A stretch of 64,000 nt of DNA from Pseudomonas viridiflava (GTDB lineage Bacteria; Pseudomonadota; Gammaproteobacteria; Pseudomonadales; Pseudomonadaceae), in contig NZ_UTBZ01000169.1 in assembly GCF_900580865.1 (NCBI RefSeq), positions 248,001 through 312,000 on the forward strand, read 5' to 3'. The translations under genes and the position numbers were made by a program. The notes beneath the pieces were generated by a model. That model saw only the letters and a program-made list of their open reading frames with translations, searched no databases and was not told where the DNA came from. Of this stretch, positions 1 through 8,110 are shown piece after piece. Each line of letters opens with the position of its first letter. Positions within the stretch are counted from its first letter, which is position 1.

Positions 1-449
1 CGTTCAGCGAGCCGTACGTGATCATCGAGGGGACTTATCTGGTCGAGGTGCAGTCGGCGTATCGCCAGGTCGAGGATCTGGATCAGCCAGGATTGCGACT
101 GGCCGTTGGCAAAGGCGCAGCCTACGACCTGTTCCTCAGTCGCACGCTGCAGCACGCACAATTGGAGCGTGCCGAAACCTCGGCGGGTGCCGTTGACCTG
201 TTTATCGAGCAACACCTGGATGCCGCCGCCGGTGTCCGTCAGCCATTGCAGAAAGTCGCGGATGCCGACGCGCGTTACCGCGTGCTGGACGGCGCATTCA
301 CGGCGATTCGCCAGGCCATGGCGGTGCCCCGTGGGCGGGAGGCAGGCGCAGCGTATGTGCGGGCGTTCGTCGAGCGCAAGAAGGCTGAAGGGTTTGTCGC
401 TGCAGCGCTGGCCGAGAGTGGACAGGGCGATGTGACGGTGGCGCCTTGA
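1..449 (+). CDS. Family-3 extracellular solute-binding protein, C-terminal part (5' truncated by window)
   Basis: The reading frame is open from the left edge (bases 3-5 onward) to a TGA at 447-449, so only the last 148 or so codons are present. The first visible residues, FSEPYV, match the conserved FSxPY segment of family-3 (SBP_bac_3) periplasmic binding proteins. The rest, with AVGKGAAYDLFL and a closing helix rich in charged residues, fits the second lobe of that fold. Such proteins deliver amino acids or similar small polar solutes to ABC importers in the periplasm. Ligand and start codon cannot be judged from this fragment. The GTG at 18 is internal, not a start. It converges with the ABC operon to its right, with a terminator between them. 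Confidence 0.72.
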   Translation, partial: FSEPYVIIEGTYLVEVQSAYRQVEDLDQPGLRLAVGKGAAYDLFLSRTLQHAQLERAETSAGAVDLFIEQHLDAAAGVRQPLQKVADADARYRVLDGAFTAIRQAMAVPRGREAGAAYVRAFVERKKAEGFVAAALAESGQGDVTVAP

Positions 450-452
450 GAC

Positions 453-489
453 AAAAAAAAGAGCCACCGCAGCCCGACGCTGGGGTGGC
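453..489 (-). terminator. Rho-independent terminator for the leftward ABC importer operon
   Basis: An 11-bp near-perfect stem (GCCACCCCAGC with GCTGCGGTGGC, five-base loop) on the minus strand is followed by eight T. It ends transcription coming from the ATPase gene at 721-1875. There is no T run for the rightward gene. Confidence 0.7.
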
Positions 490-525
490 CCTGAGGGGGA
501 CATTCTTGAAATGACGGCAGACCCT

Positions 526-613
526 GTGGGAGCGAGCTTGCTCGCGAATGCGGTGTGTCATTCAACATTGTTTGTGACTGACACGGCCCCTTCGCGAGCA
601 AGCTCGCTCCCAC
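526..613. repeat. REP pair (REPIN), GTGGGAGCGAGC family
   Basis: Two inverted arms of GTGGGAGCGAGCTTGCTCGCGA type point at each other around a spacer of about 40 bp. This is the layout of Pseudomonas REPINs. It lies between convergent genes. Confidence 0.85.
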
Positions 614-630
614 ATTTGGAATGTATTCCT

Positions 631-712
631 GTAGGAGCTGCCGCAGGCTGCGATCTTTTGATCTTGCTGTTAAAAACAAGATCAAAAGATCGCAGCCTGC
701 GGCAGCTCCTAC
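631..712. repeat. REP pair, GTAGGAGCTGCCG family
   Basis: Inverted arms GTAGGAGCTGCCGCAGGCTG...ATCTTTTGATCTTG form an almost complete hairpin with a short loop. This is the second palindrome family of the window and ends nine bases before the stop codon of the ATPase gene. Confidence 0.85.
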
Positions 713-720
713 AGGGGATT

Positions 721-1875
721 TCAGTGAGAACCGGCGGCTTTGTTGAGGTCGCTGTCGGTCCATTCGGTGTAGACGCAGGCATCAGCGGTGGCCCAGCGTA
801 CTTGCACTGGGTCGCCAGCCTTGAGCGGCATGCCGGCGGCTGACAATGCTTTCACCGTCATCGACGTGCCGCCCGAGGTGACTACGCTGCAGGTCTGGCT
901 TTCACCGAGGAACAAAACCTCCACAACCTTCGCTGAGACCTCGTTCCAACCCGACGGCAACGGTTCGCTGATCGCCTGCGCGACGCTCAACGCCAGTGCC
1001 TTTTCCGGCCGCACCATCAGCAAAACGTCCTGATCGGTGTGCAACCCGGCGGTCAGGCGAATCGACAATGACTGACCTTCAAACGAAGCCGCCGCATTAC
1101 CCTGCGCCTTGAGTTTGAGGAAGTTCGAGTTGCCGAGGAACGACGCGACAAACGCATTCGGCGGATTCTGATACAGGTCATAACCGCTACCCAGACCAAC
1201 AATCTTGCCGTGACTGAAAATCGCGATGCGCTGAGACAAACGCATGGCTTCTTCCTGGTCGTGGGTCACGTAAACAATAGTGATGCCCAAGCGCCGATGC
1301 AGTTGGCGCAATTCATCCTGCAAATCTTCCCGCAGCTTTTTATCCAAAGCACCGAGCGGTTCGTCCATCAACAGAATGCGCGGCTCGTAAACCAGCGCCC
1401 GGGCAATGGCGACACGTTGTTGCTGGCCACCCGACAACTGCGAAGGGCGGCGATGAGCGAACTGCTCAAGCTGCACCAGTTTCAACATCGCATCGACGCG
1501 CTTGTCACGTTCAGCCGCCGCCAGTTTGCGAATCGCCAAAGGAAAGGCGATGTTGTCGCGCACCGACAAATGCGGGAACAACGAATAGCGCTGGAACACC
1601 ATGCCGATATCACGCTTGTGCGGCGGCACATTCACCAGCGATTGACCGTTGACGAGGATCTCGCCGCTGCTCGGCGTTTCAAACCCGGCGAGCATCGACA
1701 GCGTGGTGCTTTTGCCCGAGCCGCTGGAGCCGAGGAAGGTCAGGAATTCACCGTCCTTGATGTCCAGCGAGATGTTGTCGACGGCGGCAAAATCGCCGTA
1801 GTGCTTGTTCAGGTTGCGCAGGCTGACCAGGGGTTTGTCATTCTGCTGGGAAGCGTCTTTGATCACGGCACTCAT
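721..1875 (-). CDS. Polyamine/opine-type ABC importer, ATP-binding subunit (PotA-like)
   Basis: This 384-residue ATPase powers the importer encoded just upstream. It has Walker A GSSGSGKST near residue 50, the Q-loop FQRYSLFPH, signature LSGGQQQR, Walker B ILLMDEP and H-loop THD. A C-terminal TOBE-like beta domain follows from about residue 270, with MVRPEKAL as in PotA proteins. I start it at ATG 1875 (MSAVIKDAS) because AGGAGT lies seven bases upstream. The longer open frame to 2181 only reads through the permease gene. It is the last gene of the SBP-permease-permease-ATPase operon, 17 bp after the second permease. The transported compound is unknown; context places it in the GntR-controlled cluster. 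Confidence 0.92.
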   Translation of the reverse strand: MSAVIKDASQQNDKPLVSLRNLNKHYGDFAAVDNISLDIKDGEFLTFLGSSGSGKSTTLSMLAGFETPSSGEILVNGQSLVNVPPHKRDIGMVFQRYSLFPHLSVRDNIAFPLAIRKLAAAERDKRVDAMLKLVQLEQFAHRRPSQLSGGQQQRVAIARALVYEPRILLMDEPLGALDKKLREDLQDELRQLHRRLGITIVYVTHDQEEAMRLSQRIAIFSHGKIVGLGSGYDLYQNPPNAFVASFLGNSNFLKLKAQGNAAASFEGQSLSIRLTAGLHTDQDVLLMVRPEKALALSVAQAISEPLPSGWNEVSAKVVEVLFLGESQTCSVVTSGGTSMTVKALSAAGMPLKAGDPVQVRWATADACVYTEWTDSDLNKAAGSH

Positions 1876-1892
1876 GTCGTACTCCTGGGCGC

Positions 1893-2702
1893 TCAGGCGC
1901 TGATTTCGTTGCGCCGGCGCAGCGCGGCGGCGATGACCATGACCAAAACAGACAAGCCGATCAGCAGCGTCGAAGCGACGGCGATCACTGGCGTCAGGTC
2001 CTGGCGCAGGGTGGTCCACATTTTCACGGGAAGGGTTTGCAGGGTCGGGCTGGCCATCATCACGCTGAGCACCACTTCGTCCCACGAAACGAGGAAGGCG
2101 AAGAGGGCGCCGGCAACCATGCCCGGACGAATCGCCGGGAACGTCACTTTGAACACCGCTTGCAGGCGTGAAGCGCCGCAAATCACCGCGGCGTCTTCAA
2201 TCGACTGATCGAACAGCTTCAGCGAGTTGATGATCGAGATGATGGTGAACGGCAACGCGACGATCACATGGCTGACGACGAAGGCGAACATGGTCCCGGT
2301 GTAACCGAGCTTGAGGAACAGCGCGTACACCGCCACGGCGATGATCACCAACGGCACGATCATCGGCAGGGTGAACAGACCGTAGAGCATTTCCCGGCCG
2401 GGAAAGCGTCCGCGCACCAGCGCAAACGCAGTCGGCAGACCGAGGGCCACGGCGCAGATCGTGGTCAGTACAGCAACCTTGAGGCTGGCGGCTGCGGCGT
2501 TCATCCAGTCAGGGTTGGAGAAGAACTGGCCGTACCATTTCAGCGTCCAGCCCGGCGGTGGAAACACCAGCCACTGAGAGGAACCGAACGACAGCAGCAC
2601 GATGAAGACGATCGGCAACAGCAGGAACAGACCGATCAGCCCGGTGGTTGCATACAAGCCGAAACGCATGCGCCGGCTCATCGCGTTGGGGGTCAGGAGC
2701 AT
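1893..2702 (-). CDS. ABC importer permease, PotC-like (BPD_transp_1)
   Basis: This 269-residue inner-membrane protein has about six hydrophobic segments. The EAA-type coupling loop is at DAAVICGASRLQAVFKVTFP (A-x-x-CGAS-x(n)-P), the typical contact to the ATPase. First segment GLIGLFLLLPIVFIVLLSF and the length fit PotC/YdcV-type permeases. ATG 2702 has GAGGTAA upstream; ATG 2681 is a possible alternative. The gene begins six bases after the stop of the other permease and is followed by the ATPase, so the two permeases probably form a heterodimer. Cargo cannot be read from the sequence. Confidence 0.9.
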   Translation of the reverse strand: MLLTPNAMSRRMRFGLYATTGLIGLFLLLPIVFIVLLSFGSSQWLVFPPPGWTLKWYGQFFSNPDWMNAAAASLKVAVLTTICAVALGLPTAFALVRGRFPGREMLYGLFTLPMIVPLVIIAVAVYALFLKLGYTGTMFAFVVSHVIVALPFTIISIINSLKLFDQSIEDAAVICGASRLQAVFKVTFPAIRPGMVAGALFAFLVSWDEVVLSVMMASPTLQTLPVKMWTTLRQDLTPVIAVASTLLIGLSVLVMVIAAALRRRNEISA

Positions 2703-2708
2703 GTCGGC

Positions 2709-3656
2709 TTACCTCGCGTTACTGGCGCCAACCGGGGATTCCGGCTGAAGCTTCAGGTAGAAGTAGAACAGCACCAAAGTGATCGCGATCAGCAACGCGG
2801 CGCCGGCACTGGCCAGGCCCCAGTTGAGAAACGATTGCACCTGCTGAATGATGAACTCCGGCAGCATCATGTTCTGCGCCCCGCCGAGCAGCGCCGGGGT
2901 GACGTAGTAACCGAGCGACATGACGAACACCATCAAGCCACCGGAGGCCAGGCCCGGCCGGCACAGCGGCAGGAACACTCGCCAGAAGTTGGTCCACGGA
3001 CTCGCGCCACAAATCGAACCGGCCTGCAGAATCATCGGGTCGATGGCCTGCATGGTCGCCTGCAACGGCAACACGATGAACGGGATCATGATGTAGCTCA
3101 TGCCGATCACCACGCCAGTGAGGTTGTGCACCATCTCCAGCGGCTGATCGATGATGCCCATCGCCATCAGAGCCTTATTGATCACACCGGACGCTTGCAG
3201 CAGCACCAGCCACGAATAGGTGCGGGCGAGCAGGCTGGTCCACATCGACAGCAGCACGATGTTGAGGATCCAGCGACCCCAGCCACGCGGCACCAGGGTG
3301 ATCGCCCAGGCCAGCGGAAAGCCCAGCAGCAAGCTGAACAGTGTCACCAGCCCGGCCACCGAAAAGGTGTTGAGCAGCACTCGCGCATAAGCGGAGTTGG
3401 CGAACAGTTGTTCATAGTTACCGAGGCCAGGCGTCGGTTCGAGCACGCCGCGCAACAGCAGGCCAATCAACGGCGCGAGAAAGAACAGGCCGATGAACAG
3501 CAGCGCCGGCGCGAGGTTGCCGGCGCCGCGCCAGCGTTGTCTGAGGGACGGGGCTTGCTGCATCGCAACCGCCTGTGTTCCGTGGGCCGGGCCGGCAGCG
3601 CTTGCGGCGCTCCCGGTGGCAGTGGAGGGACGGGACGCGGTGGCCGCCATTTTCAT
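2709..3656 (-). CDS. ABC importer permease, PotB-like (BPD_transp_1)
   Basis: This is an inner-membrane permease of about 315 residues. A proline- and alanine-rich N-terminal tail precedes the first membrane segment (LAPALLFIGLFFLAPLIGLL). The coupling loop is at SICGASPWTNFWRVFLPLCRP, as in PotB-type permeases. ATG 3656 gives an ATGA-type overlap with the stop codon of the binding-protein gene; a GTG at 3677 and an ATG at 3650 are other options, and none has a strong ribosome site, so translational coupling is likely. It pairs with the PotC-like permease downstream. The long variable N-terminus is not unusual in this family. Confidence 0.88.
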   Translation of the reverse strand: MKMAATASRPSTATGSAASAAGPAHGTQAVAMQQAPSLRQRWRGAGNLAPALLFIGLFFLAPLIGLLLRGVLEPTPGLGNYEQLFANSAYARVLLNTFSVAGLVTLFSLLLGFPLAWAITLVPRGWGRWILNIVLLSMWTSLLARTYSWLVLLQASGVINKALMAMGIIDQPLEMVHNLTGVVIGMSYIMIPFIVLPLQATMQAIDPMILQAGSICGASPWTNFWRVFLPLCRPGLASGGLMVFVMSLGYYVTPALLGGAQNMMLPEFIIQQVQSFLNWGLASAGAALLIAITLVLFYFYLKLQPESPVGASNAR

Positions 3657-4678
3657 TTGACCAGCCATTCGTTCCACCGTGTCGCGATGGCCTGGCCGTT
3701 TTTGGCCCAGTACGCGAAATCAAGAGTGATCTGATCCTTAGCGTAGGCAGTCGGCAGGTTGGGGGCCAGCGTCGAATCCAGACGCTCCACACTGTCGAGG
3801 TTGACCGGGGCGTAGGCGGTCAGGTTGGAAAAGTCGGCCTGGCCCTTGGCGCTGCTGGCGGCGGCCAGAAACTTCATCGCCGCGTCCTTGTTTTTCGAGC
3901 CTTTTGGAATCACCAGAATGTCGGCCATGACCAGGTTCTGTTTCCAGCTCACGCCGACCGGTGCGCCGTCCTCTTGCAGGGCGTGGATACGACCGTTCCA
4001 GAACTGGCCCATGCTCGCTTCACCGGAGGCCAGCAGTTGCTGCGACTGCGCGCCGCCGCCCCACCAGACGATGTCTTTCTTGATGGTGTCGAGTTTCTTG
4101 AAGGCGCGATCCAGATCCAGCGGGTAGAGCTTGTCGGCCGCTACGCCGTCGGCCAGCAGCGCCAGTTCGAGTACGCCGGGGCTAGGCCATTTGTACAGTG
4201 CGCGTTTGCCGGGGTAAGTCTTGGTGTCGAACAGGGCGCTCCAGTCCTGCGGCTTGTTGGCGCCGAGTTTGCCCTCGTTGTAGCCGAGGACGAAGGAGAA
4301 GAAGAACGAGCCGACGCCGTGATCGCTGACGAAACGCGGGTCGATCTTGTCGCGCTGAATGACTTTGAAATCAAGGGGTTCGAGCAGGCCTTCAGCCGCG
4401 GCGCGCAGGGCGAAATCGGCTTCGACATCGACCACGTCCCACTGCACGTTGCCGCTCTCGACCATGGCTTTGAGTTTGCCGTAGTCGGTCGGCCCGTCCT
4501 GGACGACGGTGATGCCGCTGGCCTTGCTGAACGGATCGGCCCAGGCCTGTTTCTGCGCATCCTGGGTGCTTCCGCCCCAGCTGACGAAGTTCACGCTTTC
4601 GGCAGCCATTGCAGCCTGGCCGGTGACGCTGAGCAGTCCCGCAAAAAAGATCGCGGTTGCAGCTTTGTTCAACACCAT
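3653..4678 (-). CDS. Periplasmic polyamine/opine-type solute-binding protein (PotD-like)
   Basis: This 341-residue exported binding protein opens the importer operon. Signal peptide: MVLNKAATAIFF...GQAAMA with cleavage near residue 24. The mature part begins ESVNFVSWGG, the usual first strand of PotD/PotF-like proteins, and later holds DVVDVEADF and VVWWGGGAQSQQ. The start is ATG 4678 because GAGGGCG lies seven bases upstream and the signal peptide starts there; the open frame to 4813 is too long. An inverted repeat of the shared GntR motif lies 95-120 bp upstream. Homologues bind polyamines, opines or amino acids; the ligand here is unknown and is the best handle on what the cluster degrades. 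Confidence 0.9.
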   Translation of the reverse strand: MVLNKAATAIFFAGLLSVTGQAAMAAESVNFVSWGGSTQDAQKQAWADPFSKASGITVVQDGPTDYGKLKAMVESGNVQWDVVDVEADFALRAAAEGLLEPLDFKVIQRDKIDPRFVSDHGVGSFFFSFVLGYNEGKLGANKPQDWSALFDTKTYPGKRALYKWPSPGVLELALLADGVAADKLYPLDLDRAFKKLDTIKKDIVWWGGGAQSQQLLASGEASMGQFWNGRIHALQEDGAPVGVSWKQNLVMADILVIPKGSKNKDAAMKFLAAASSAKGQADFSNLTAYAPVNLDSVERLDSTLAPNLPTAYAKDQITLDFAYWAKNGQAIATRWNEWLVK

Positions 4679-4772
4679 TTTTACGCCCTCATTGTTGTGT
4701 TTTTGAGCGGGCTTGCGTTGTTGCCCGCCTGTCGGGAGCAGTAGCTGGACGTTCGTTGGAGTGTCCGGTCTA

Positions 4773-4797
4773 TGGAATATCATATTATGGTATTCCA
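4773..4797. promoter_or_regulatory. GntR-type operator A, upstream of the binding-protein operon
   Basis: The 25-bp imperfect palindrome reads TGGAATA...TATTCCA. On the minus strand its inner part is TGGAATACCATAATAT. The ten bases ATACCATAAT are identical to those at 6291-6300 and 12121-12130. The site lies about 100 bp before ATG 4678, where a promoter would be. I assign it to the GntR/FCD protein at 7316-8068 by inference. Confidence 0.7.
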
Positions 4798-4880
4798 AAC
4801 ATTGTGCAAGCACTTTGCCTTACCGGTTATCTGGAGGCTGATGGTTTTTCACTTGAGAGATGTGTAGAAATTTTAGATCC

Positions 4881-5141
4881 AGCCCCTCACCCCAGCCCTC
4901 TCCCAATGGGAGAGGGGGAAAGGGAGCAGATCTTCATGCTATTCAAACCTGAGTTCGACTCGGTATTGCAAAGGGAGCAGATCTTCATGCCGTTCAAAAC
5001 CGAGTCCGACCCGGTATTGGAAAGGGAGCCGATCTTTATGCTGTTCAAAACCAAGTTCGGCTCGGTATCTCAGGTCGGTGTATAGCGTTCAAACAACCCG
5101 GTAGGCTCCCTCTCCCTCCGGGAGAGGGCTGGGGTGAGGGC
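4881..5141. repeat. Compound palindromic element E1 with three 51-bp tandem units
   Basis: The ends are inverted copies of CCCCTCACCCCAGCCCTCTCC, each holding an inner CCCTCTCCC/GGGAGAGGG hairpin. Between them are three direct 51-bp repeats at 4919-4969, 4970-5020 and 5021-5071, beginning AAAGGGAGCAGATCTTCATG. The reverse complement of this unit matches half of the 111-bp unit in the element at 58435. The element ends five bases after the ribBX stop codon. A frame through it is open, but no start signal or codon logic supports a gene. Confidence 0.85.
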
Positions 5142-5145
5142 AGCT

Positions 5146-6255
5146 TTATTCAGTGAACGGAATACTCTCAACCACCTCCAGGTCATACCCGGTCAGGCCA
5201 GCGTATTTCAGAGGAGGGCCCAGGTGACGCAGCTTGCCCACCCCCAGATTCTGCAGAATCTGCGCCCCAGTCCCCACTTCCGAATAAATCCGCGATTGCG
5301 AACGACTGAACTGCCGCGGCGGCTGGGTCAATTGCGGCACGCGCTCCAGCAACGCCTGCGAAGATTCATGATTGGCCAGCACCACAACAACCCCATGTCC
5401 CTCAGCCGCCACCCGTTGCAACGCCGCCCACAGCGTCCAGTTCGTCGGCCCGCTGTACTCGGCGCCGACCAGATCACGCAGCGGATCGATCACATGCACA
5501 CGCACGAGCGTCGGCTGTTCACGGCGCAGATCGCCCATGACCATCGCCATGTGCACGCCACCCTCGATGCGATCCTCAAAGGTGATCAGGCGGAACGTGC
5601 CATGCACCGTCGGCAGTTCGCGTTCGCCAATGCGTTCGATGGTGTGCTCGGTACTCAGGCGATAGTGGATCAGGTCGGCGATGGTGCCGATCTTGATCCC
5701 GTGCTTGCGCGCGAACACCTCCAGATCCGGACGGCGGGCCATGGTGCCGTCGTCGTTCATCACCTCGACGATCACTGAGGCGGGGGTGAAGCCGGCGAGG
5801 CGCGCCAGATCGCAGCCTGCTTCGGTGTGGCCGGCGCGGGTCAGCACGCCACCTTCCTTGGCGCGCAGCGGAAAAATGTGGCCCGGCTGCACCAGGTCTT
5901 CAGCACGAGCATTCGGCGCGACGGCCGCTGCAACCGTGCAAGCGCGATCAGCCGCCGAGATGCCCGTGGTCACGCCAACCGCCGCTTCAATCGACACGGT
6001 AAACGCGGTGCTGAACACGCTGCCATTGGCCGGGACCATTTGCTCCAGGCCCAAACGCTGGCAATGTTCATCGGTCAGCGTCAGACAGATCAGCCCGCGC
6101 GCTTCACGGGCCATGAAGCTGATCGCCTCAGGTGTGCAACGGTCGGCGGCCAGCAGCAGGTCGCCCTCGTTCTCGCGATCTTCGTCATCGACCAGCAAGA
6201 CCATTTTGCCGAGACGATAATCTTCGATGATTTCTTCGATGCTGTTGAAGGCCAT
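5146..6255 (-). CDS. ribBX: RibBX-type 3,4-dihydroxy-2-butanone-4-phosphate synthase with degenerate GTP cyclohydrolase II-like domain
   Basis: This is a 369-residue protein. Residues 1-205 form a complete RibB domain: acidic motif DDEDRENEGDL near 23-33 and catalytic RAGHTEA near 140. RibB turns ribulose 5-phosphate into the four-carbon precursor of riboflavin. Residues 210-369 align to GTP cyclohydrolase II, but where RibA has its zinc cysteines (RVHSEC...CDCG) this protein has RVHVIDPLRDL and no cysteine, so RibA activity is not expected. This RibB-plus-X form is known in proteobacteria. Its place in a catabolic cluster, behind a GntR operator rather than an FMN riboswitch, marks it as an accessory paralogue that may raise flavin supply for the reductase at 8644. 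Confidence 0.88.
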   Translation of the reverse strand: MAFNSIEEIIEDYRLGKMVLLVDDEDRENEGDLLLAADRCTPEAISFMAREARGLICLTLTDEHCQRLGLEQMVPANGSVFSTAFTVSIEAAVGVTTGISAADRACTVAAAVAPNARAEDLVQPGHIFPLRAKEGGVLTRAGHTEAGCDLARLAGFTPASVIVEVMNDDGTMARRPDLEVFARKHGIKIGTIADLIHYRLSTEHTIERIGERELPTVHGTFRLITFEDRIEGGVHMAMVMGDLRREQPTLVRVHVIDPLRDLVGAEYSGPTNWTLWAALQRVAAEGHGVVVVLANHESSQALLERVPQLTQPPRQFSRSQSRIYSEVGTGAQILQNLGVGKLRHLGPPLKYAGLTGYDLEVVESIPFTE

Positions 6256-6285
6256 GCTGGACTCTCAGGGTTCGTTGGAAATATA

Positions 6286-6302
6286 TTGGTATACCATAAT
6301 AC
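6286..6302. promoter_or_regulatory. GntR-type operator B, between ribBX and the DUF1330 gene
   Basis: The sequence TTGGTATACCATAATAC contains the perfect palindrome TGGTATACCA (6287-6296). It sits 31 bp before the ribBX start and 22 bp before the DUF1330 start, so one bound repressor could block both divergent genes. CATAAT at 6295-6300 could be the -10 box of the rightward gene. Confidence 0.75.
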
Positions 6303-6323
6303 AAAATCAACAAAGAGGTCACT

Positions 6324-6620
6324 ATGAAGGCGTACTGGATTGCTCATGTGGATATAGCCGATGCCGATCACTACAGCCAATACACCCAGCGCGCGCCGGC
6401 GGCGTTTGCCGAGTTTGGCGCGAAGTTTCTGGCCAGAGGCGGGCGCAGCGAGGCGATGGAAGGACGCGAGACGCCGCAGCGCAGCGTGGTGATCGAGTTT
6501 GAAAGCTATGAGAAGGCCGTGGCGTGCTACCAGTCGGCGGCGTATCAGGAAGCGAAAAGTTATCGCGAAGAATGGGCGAGGGCAGAAATCATCATCGTTG
6601 AAGGCATGCCGCCAGTTTAA
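6324..6620 (+). CDS. DUF1330 family protein
   Basis: A 98-residue protein beginning MKAYWIAHVDI, with the ferredoxin-like alpha/beta plan of dimeric alpha-beta barrel proteins. It has the family segments YTQRAPAAF, KFLARGG and VVIEFESYEKAVACYQS. Members are small cytosolic proteins of unknown biochemical role, often found in catabolic clusters. The start at 6324 has AGAGGT eight bases upstream. It is the only rightward gene of the cluster and shares operator B with ribBX. A REP hairpin follows its stop. Confidence 0.88.
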   Translation: MKAYWIAHVDIADADHYSQYTQRAPAAFAEFGAKFLARGGRSEAMEGRETPQRSVVIEFESYEKAVACYQSAAYQEAKSYREEWARAEIIIVEGMPPV

Positions 6621-6640
6621 GCCGCATCACAAAACTCCTG

Positions 6641-6721
6641 TAGGAGCTGCCGAAGGCTGCGATCTTTTGATTTTGATTCTAAAAACAAGATCAAAAGATC
6701 GCAGCCTTCGGCAGCTCCTAC
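6641..6721. repeat. REP pair, GTAGGAGCTGCCG family
   Basis: Inverted GTAGGAGCTGCCGAAGGCTG arms with a short AT-rich loop lie between the convergent DUF1330 and NUDIX genes and may act as a shared 3' end structure. Confidence 0.85.
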
Positions 6722-6750
6722 AGGGATTTTGGGGTGTCAGAGGGATGTGA

Positions 6751-7314
6751 TCAGCGGATAAAGTGAATCTTGCCGCTGTCATCATTACCCATATAGATCC
6801 CATACACCCCAGCCTGGCGCTCTTCAATATAGCGCTCGAGAATCTGCCGGATCGCCGGGTAATAGATCTGCTCCCACGGAATGTCTTCCGGCGCGAAGAA
6901 TTTGTAATCCATGGTCTCCGGCCCGTACTGCCCGGTAATCTCCAACGCGATGGCGCGAAAGATGATGTACACCTCGCTGATCTTCGGCACGCTGAAAATC
7001 GAATATGGCGAGACGATTTCCGCGCGCACGCCGCTTTCTTCCCAGACTTCGCGGATGGCGGCTTGCTCGGTGGTTTCGCCGCTTTCCATGAACCCGGCCG
7101 GCAGCGTCCAGGTGCCCGGGCGCGGTGGGATCGCCCGTTGGCACAACAGGTATTTGCCGTCCTGCTCGATGATGCAGCCGGCGATGATCTTCGGATTGAC
7201 GTAGTGGATGTAGCCGCAGCCACGGCACATCAGGCGCTCGTGCGTATCGCCCGCCGGTATCTGCTGACCGAGGTCAGGGCCACCGCATTTCGGGCAATAG
7301 CTCGGGCTGAACAT
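6751..7314 (-). CDS. NUDIX hydrolase with N-terminal zinc ribbon
   Basis: A 187-residue protein. Two CxxC pairs, CPKCGG and CRGCGY, form a zinc ribbon in the first 38 residues. The Nudix box starts at GFMESGET and continues to REVWEESGV near residues 74-96, with all metal-binding glutamates present. The layout resembles NudC-like and other zinc-ribbon Nudix enzymes that hydrolyse dinucleotides such as NADH, FAD or ADP-ribose. The substrate cannot be fixed, but with a RibB paralogue and a flavin reductase nearby a flavin or nicotinamide dinucleotide is a fair guess. It starts one base after the GntR stop, so the two are co-transcribed. Confidence 0.9.
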   Translation of the reverse strand: MFSPSYCPKCGGPDLGQQIPAGDTHERLMCRGCGYIHYVNPKIIAGCIIEQDGKYLLCQRAIPPRPGTWTLPAGFMESGETTEQAAIREVWEESGVRAEIVSPYSIFSVPKISEVYIIFRAIALEITGQYGPETMDYKFFAPEDIPWEQIYYPAIRQILERYIEERQAGVYGIYMGNDDSGKIHFIR

Positions 7315-7315
7315 A

Positions 7316-8068
7316 TCAGTGACCTATACGGGGTTCTTTCAGCGCGATGGGCAGGGTCATGGCCGGGGTTGCGCCGGTCTCTTCCTGCTTGCGCTTGAGA
7401 TAGTCGAGCGCTACCGCAGCGGCAGCGCGAACGTGATCAACACAGGCCTGGTGTGCCACCAGAGGATCACCGCTCTTGATCGCTTCGACCATTTTTTCCA
7501 TTTCCTGATTACTCGCACCGCGACGGTTTTCCTGCGACACCGAGGTCGCGCGCAGGTAGCTGATGCGCGCCTGCAACTGGCGCAATTGAGTCGCCGCGAC
7601 ATGGTTGCCCGAGCCTTCGAGCAGCACGTCGTAAAAGCCCTGCACCGAGTCGATCACCTGTTGCAGTTCGCCGTCCTTGAGCGCCTTGCGGTTCTCGTCG
7701 AGGGCTTTTTCCAGGGCTTTGATGTCCTTGGCCTTGGCGCGCAGGGTGAACAACTGCACGATCAAACCTTCCAGCACACAACGCAACTCGTAGATATCGA
7801 CGGCATCGGCGAGGGTGATGATCGCCACGCGCGGGCCTTTGGCATCGGCGAACTCGACCAGACCTTCGGATTCCAGGTGACGCAAGGCTTCACGCACCGA
7901 CGTACGGCTCACGCCGAGGCGATCGCACAGGTCGCGCTCGACCAGACGATCGCCGGGCATGAGCTGGAAATTCATGATCGCGCTACGCAGTTTATCCAGC
8001 ACGATTTCGCGCAGGGTAACGGGGTTGCGATTGACCTTGAAGCTGTCGTCGAGTGGCTGGCGTTTCAT
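7316..8068 (-). CDS. GntR family regulator, FCD (FadR-like) subgroup; likely repressor of this cluster
   Basis: A 250-residue regulator. Residues 15-85 form a winged helix with the GntR signature LVERDLCDRLGVSRTSVREAL. From about 90 to 220 an all-helical FCD effector domain follows (ELRCVLEGL). FCD proteins usually bind sites of the form TGGTATACCA and let go when a small organic acid binds. Exactly such sites occur before the three transcription units around it (4784, 6287, 12117), but not directly before this gene, which is internal to the leftward operon from 12075. I infer it represses the whole cluster. Confidence 0.92.
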   Translation of the reverse strand: MKRQPLDDSFKVNRNPVTLREIVLDKLRSAIMNFQLMPGDRLVERDLCDRLGVSRTSVREALRHLESEGLVEFADAKGPRVAIITLADAVDIYELRCVLEGLIVQLFTLRAKAKDIKALEKALDENRKALKDGELQQVIDSVQGFYDVLLEGSGNHVAATQLRQLQARISYLRATSVSQENRRGASNQEMEKMVEAIKSGDPLVAHQACVDHVRAAAAVALDYLKRKQEETGATPAMTLPIALKEPRIGH

Positions 8069-8110
8069 GGGGTCCGCTCTTTAAGTTGGCTGTCCATGCC
8101 AGACGGGCAT

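Noticed and set aside
4919..5071. CRISPR-like array
   Set aside because: The repeats are directly adjacent with no spacers and there are no cas genes; the same holds for 58470-58802.
4657..5085. Open frame through the 51-bp repeats with REQIFM-type repeated peptide
   Set aside because: A 51-bp unit is a multiple of three, so the frame stays open by chance. No ribosome site or signal; the same unit occurs as non-coding repeat elsewhere.
6256..6323. FMN riboswitch before ribBX
   Set aside because: The intergenic space is only about 70 bp and shows a GntR palindrome but none of the conserved FMN-aptamer segments.
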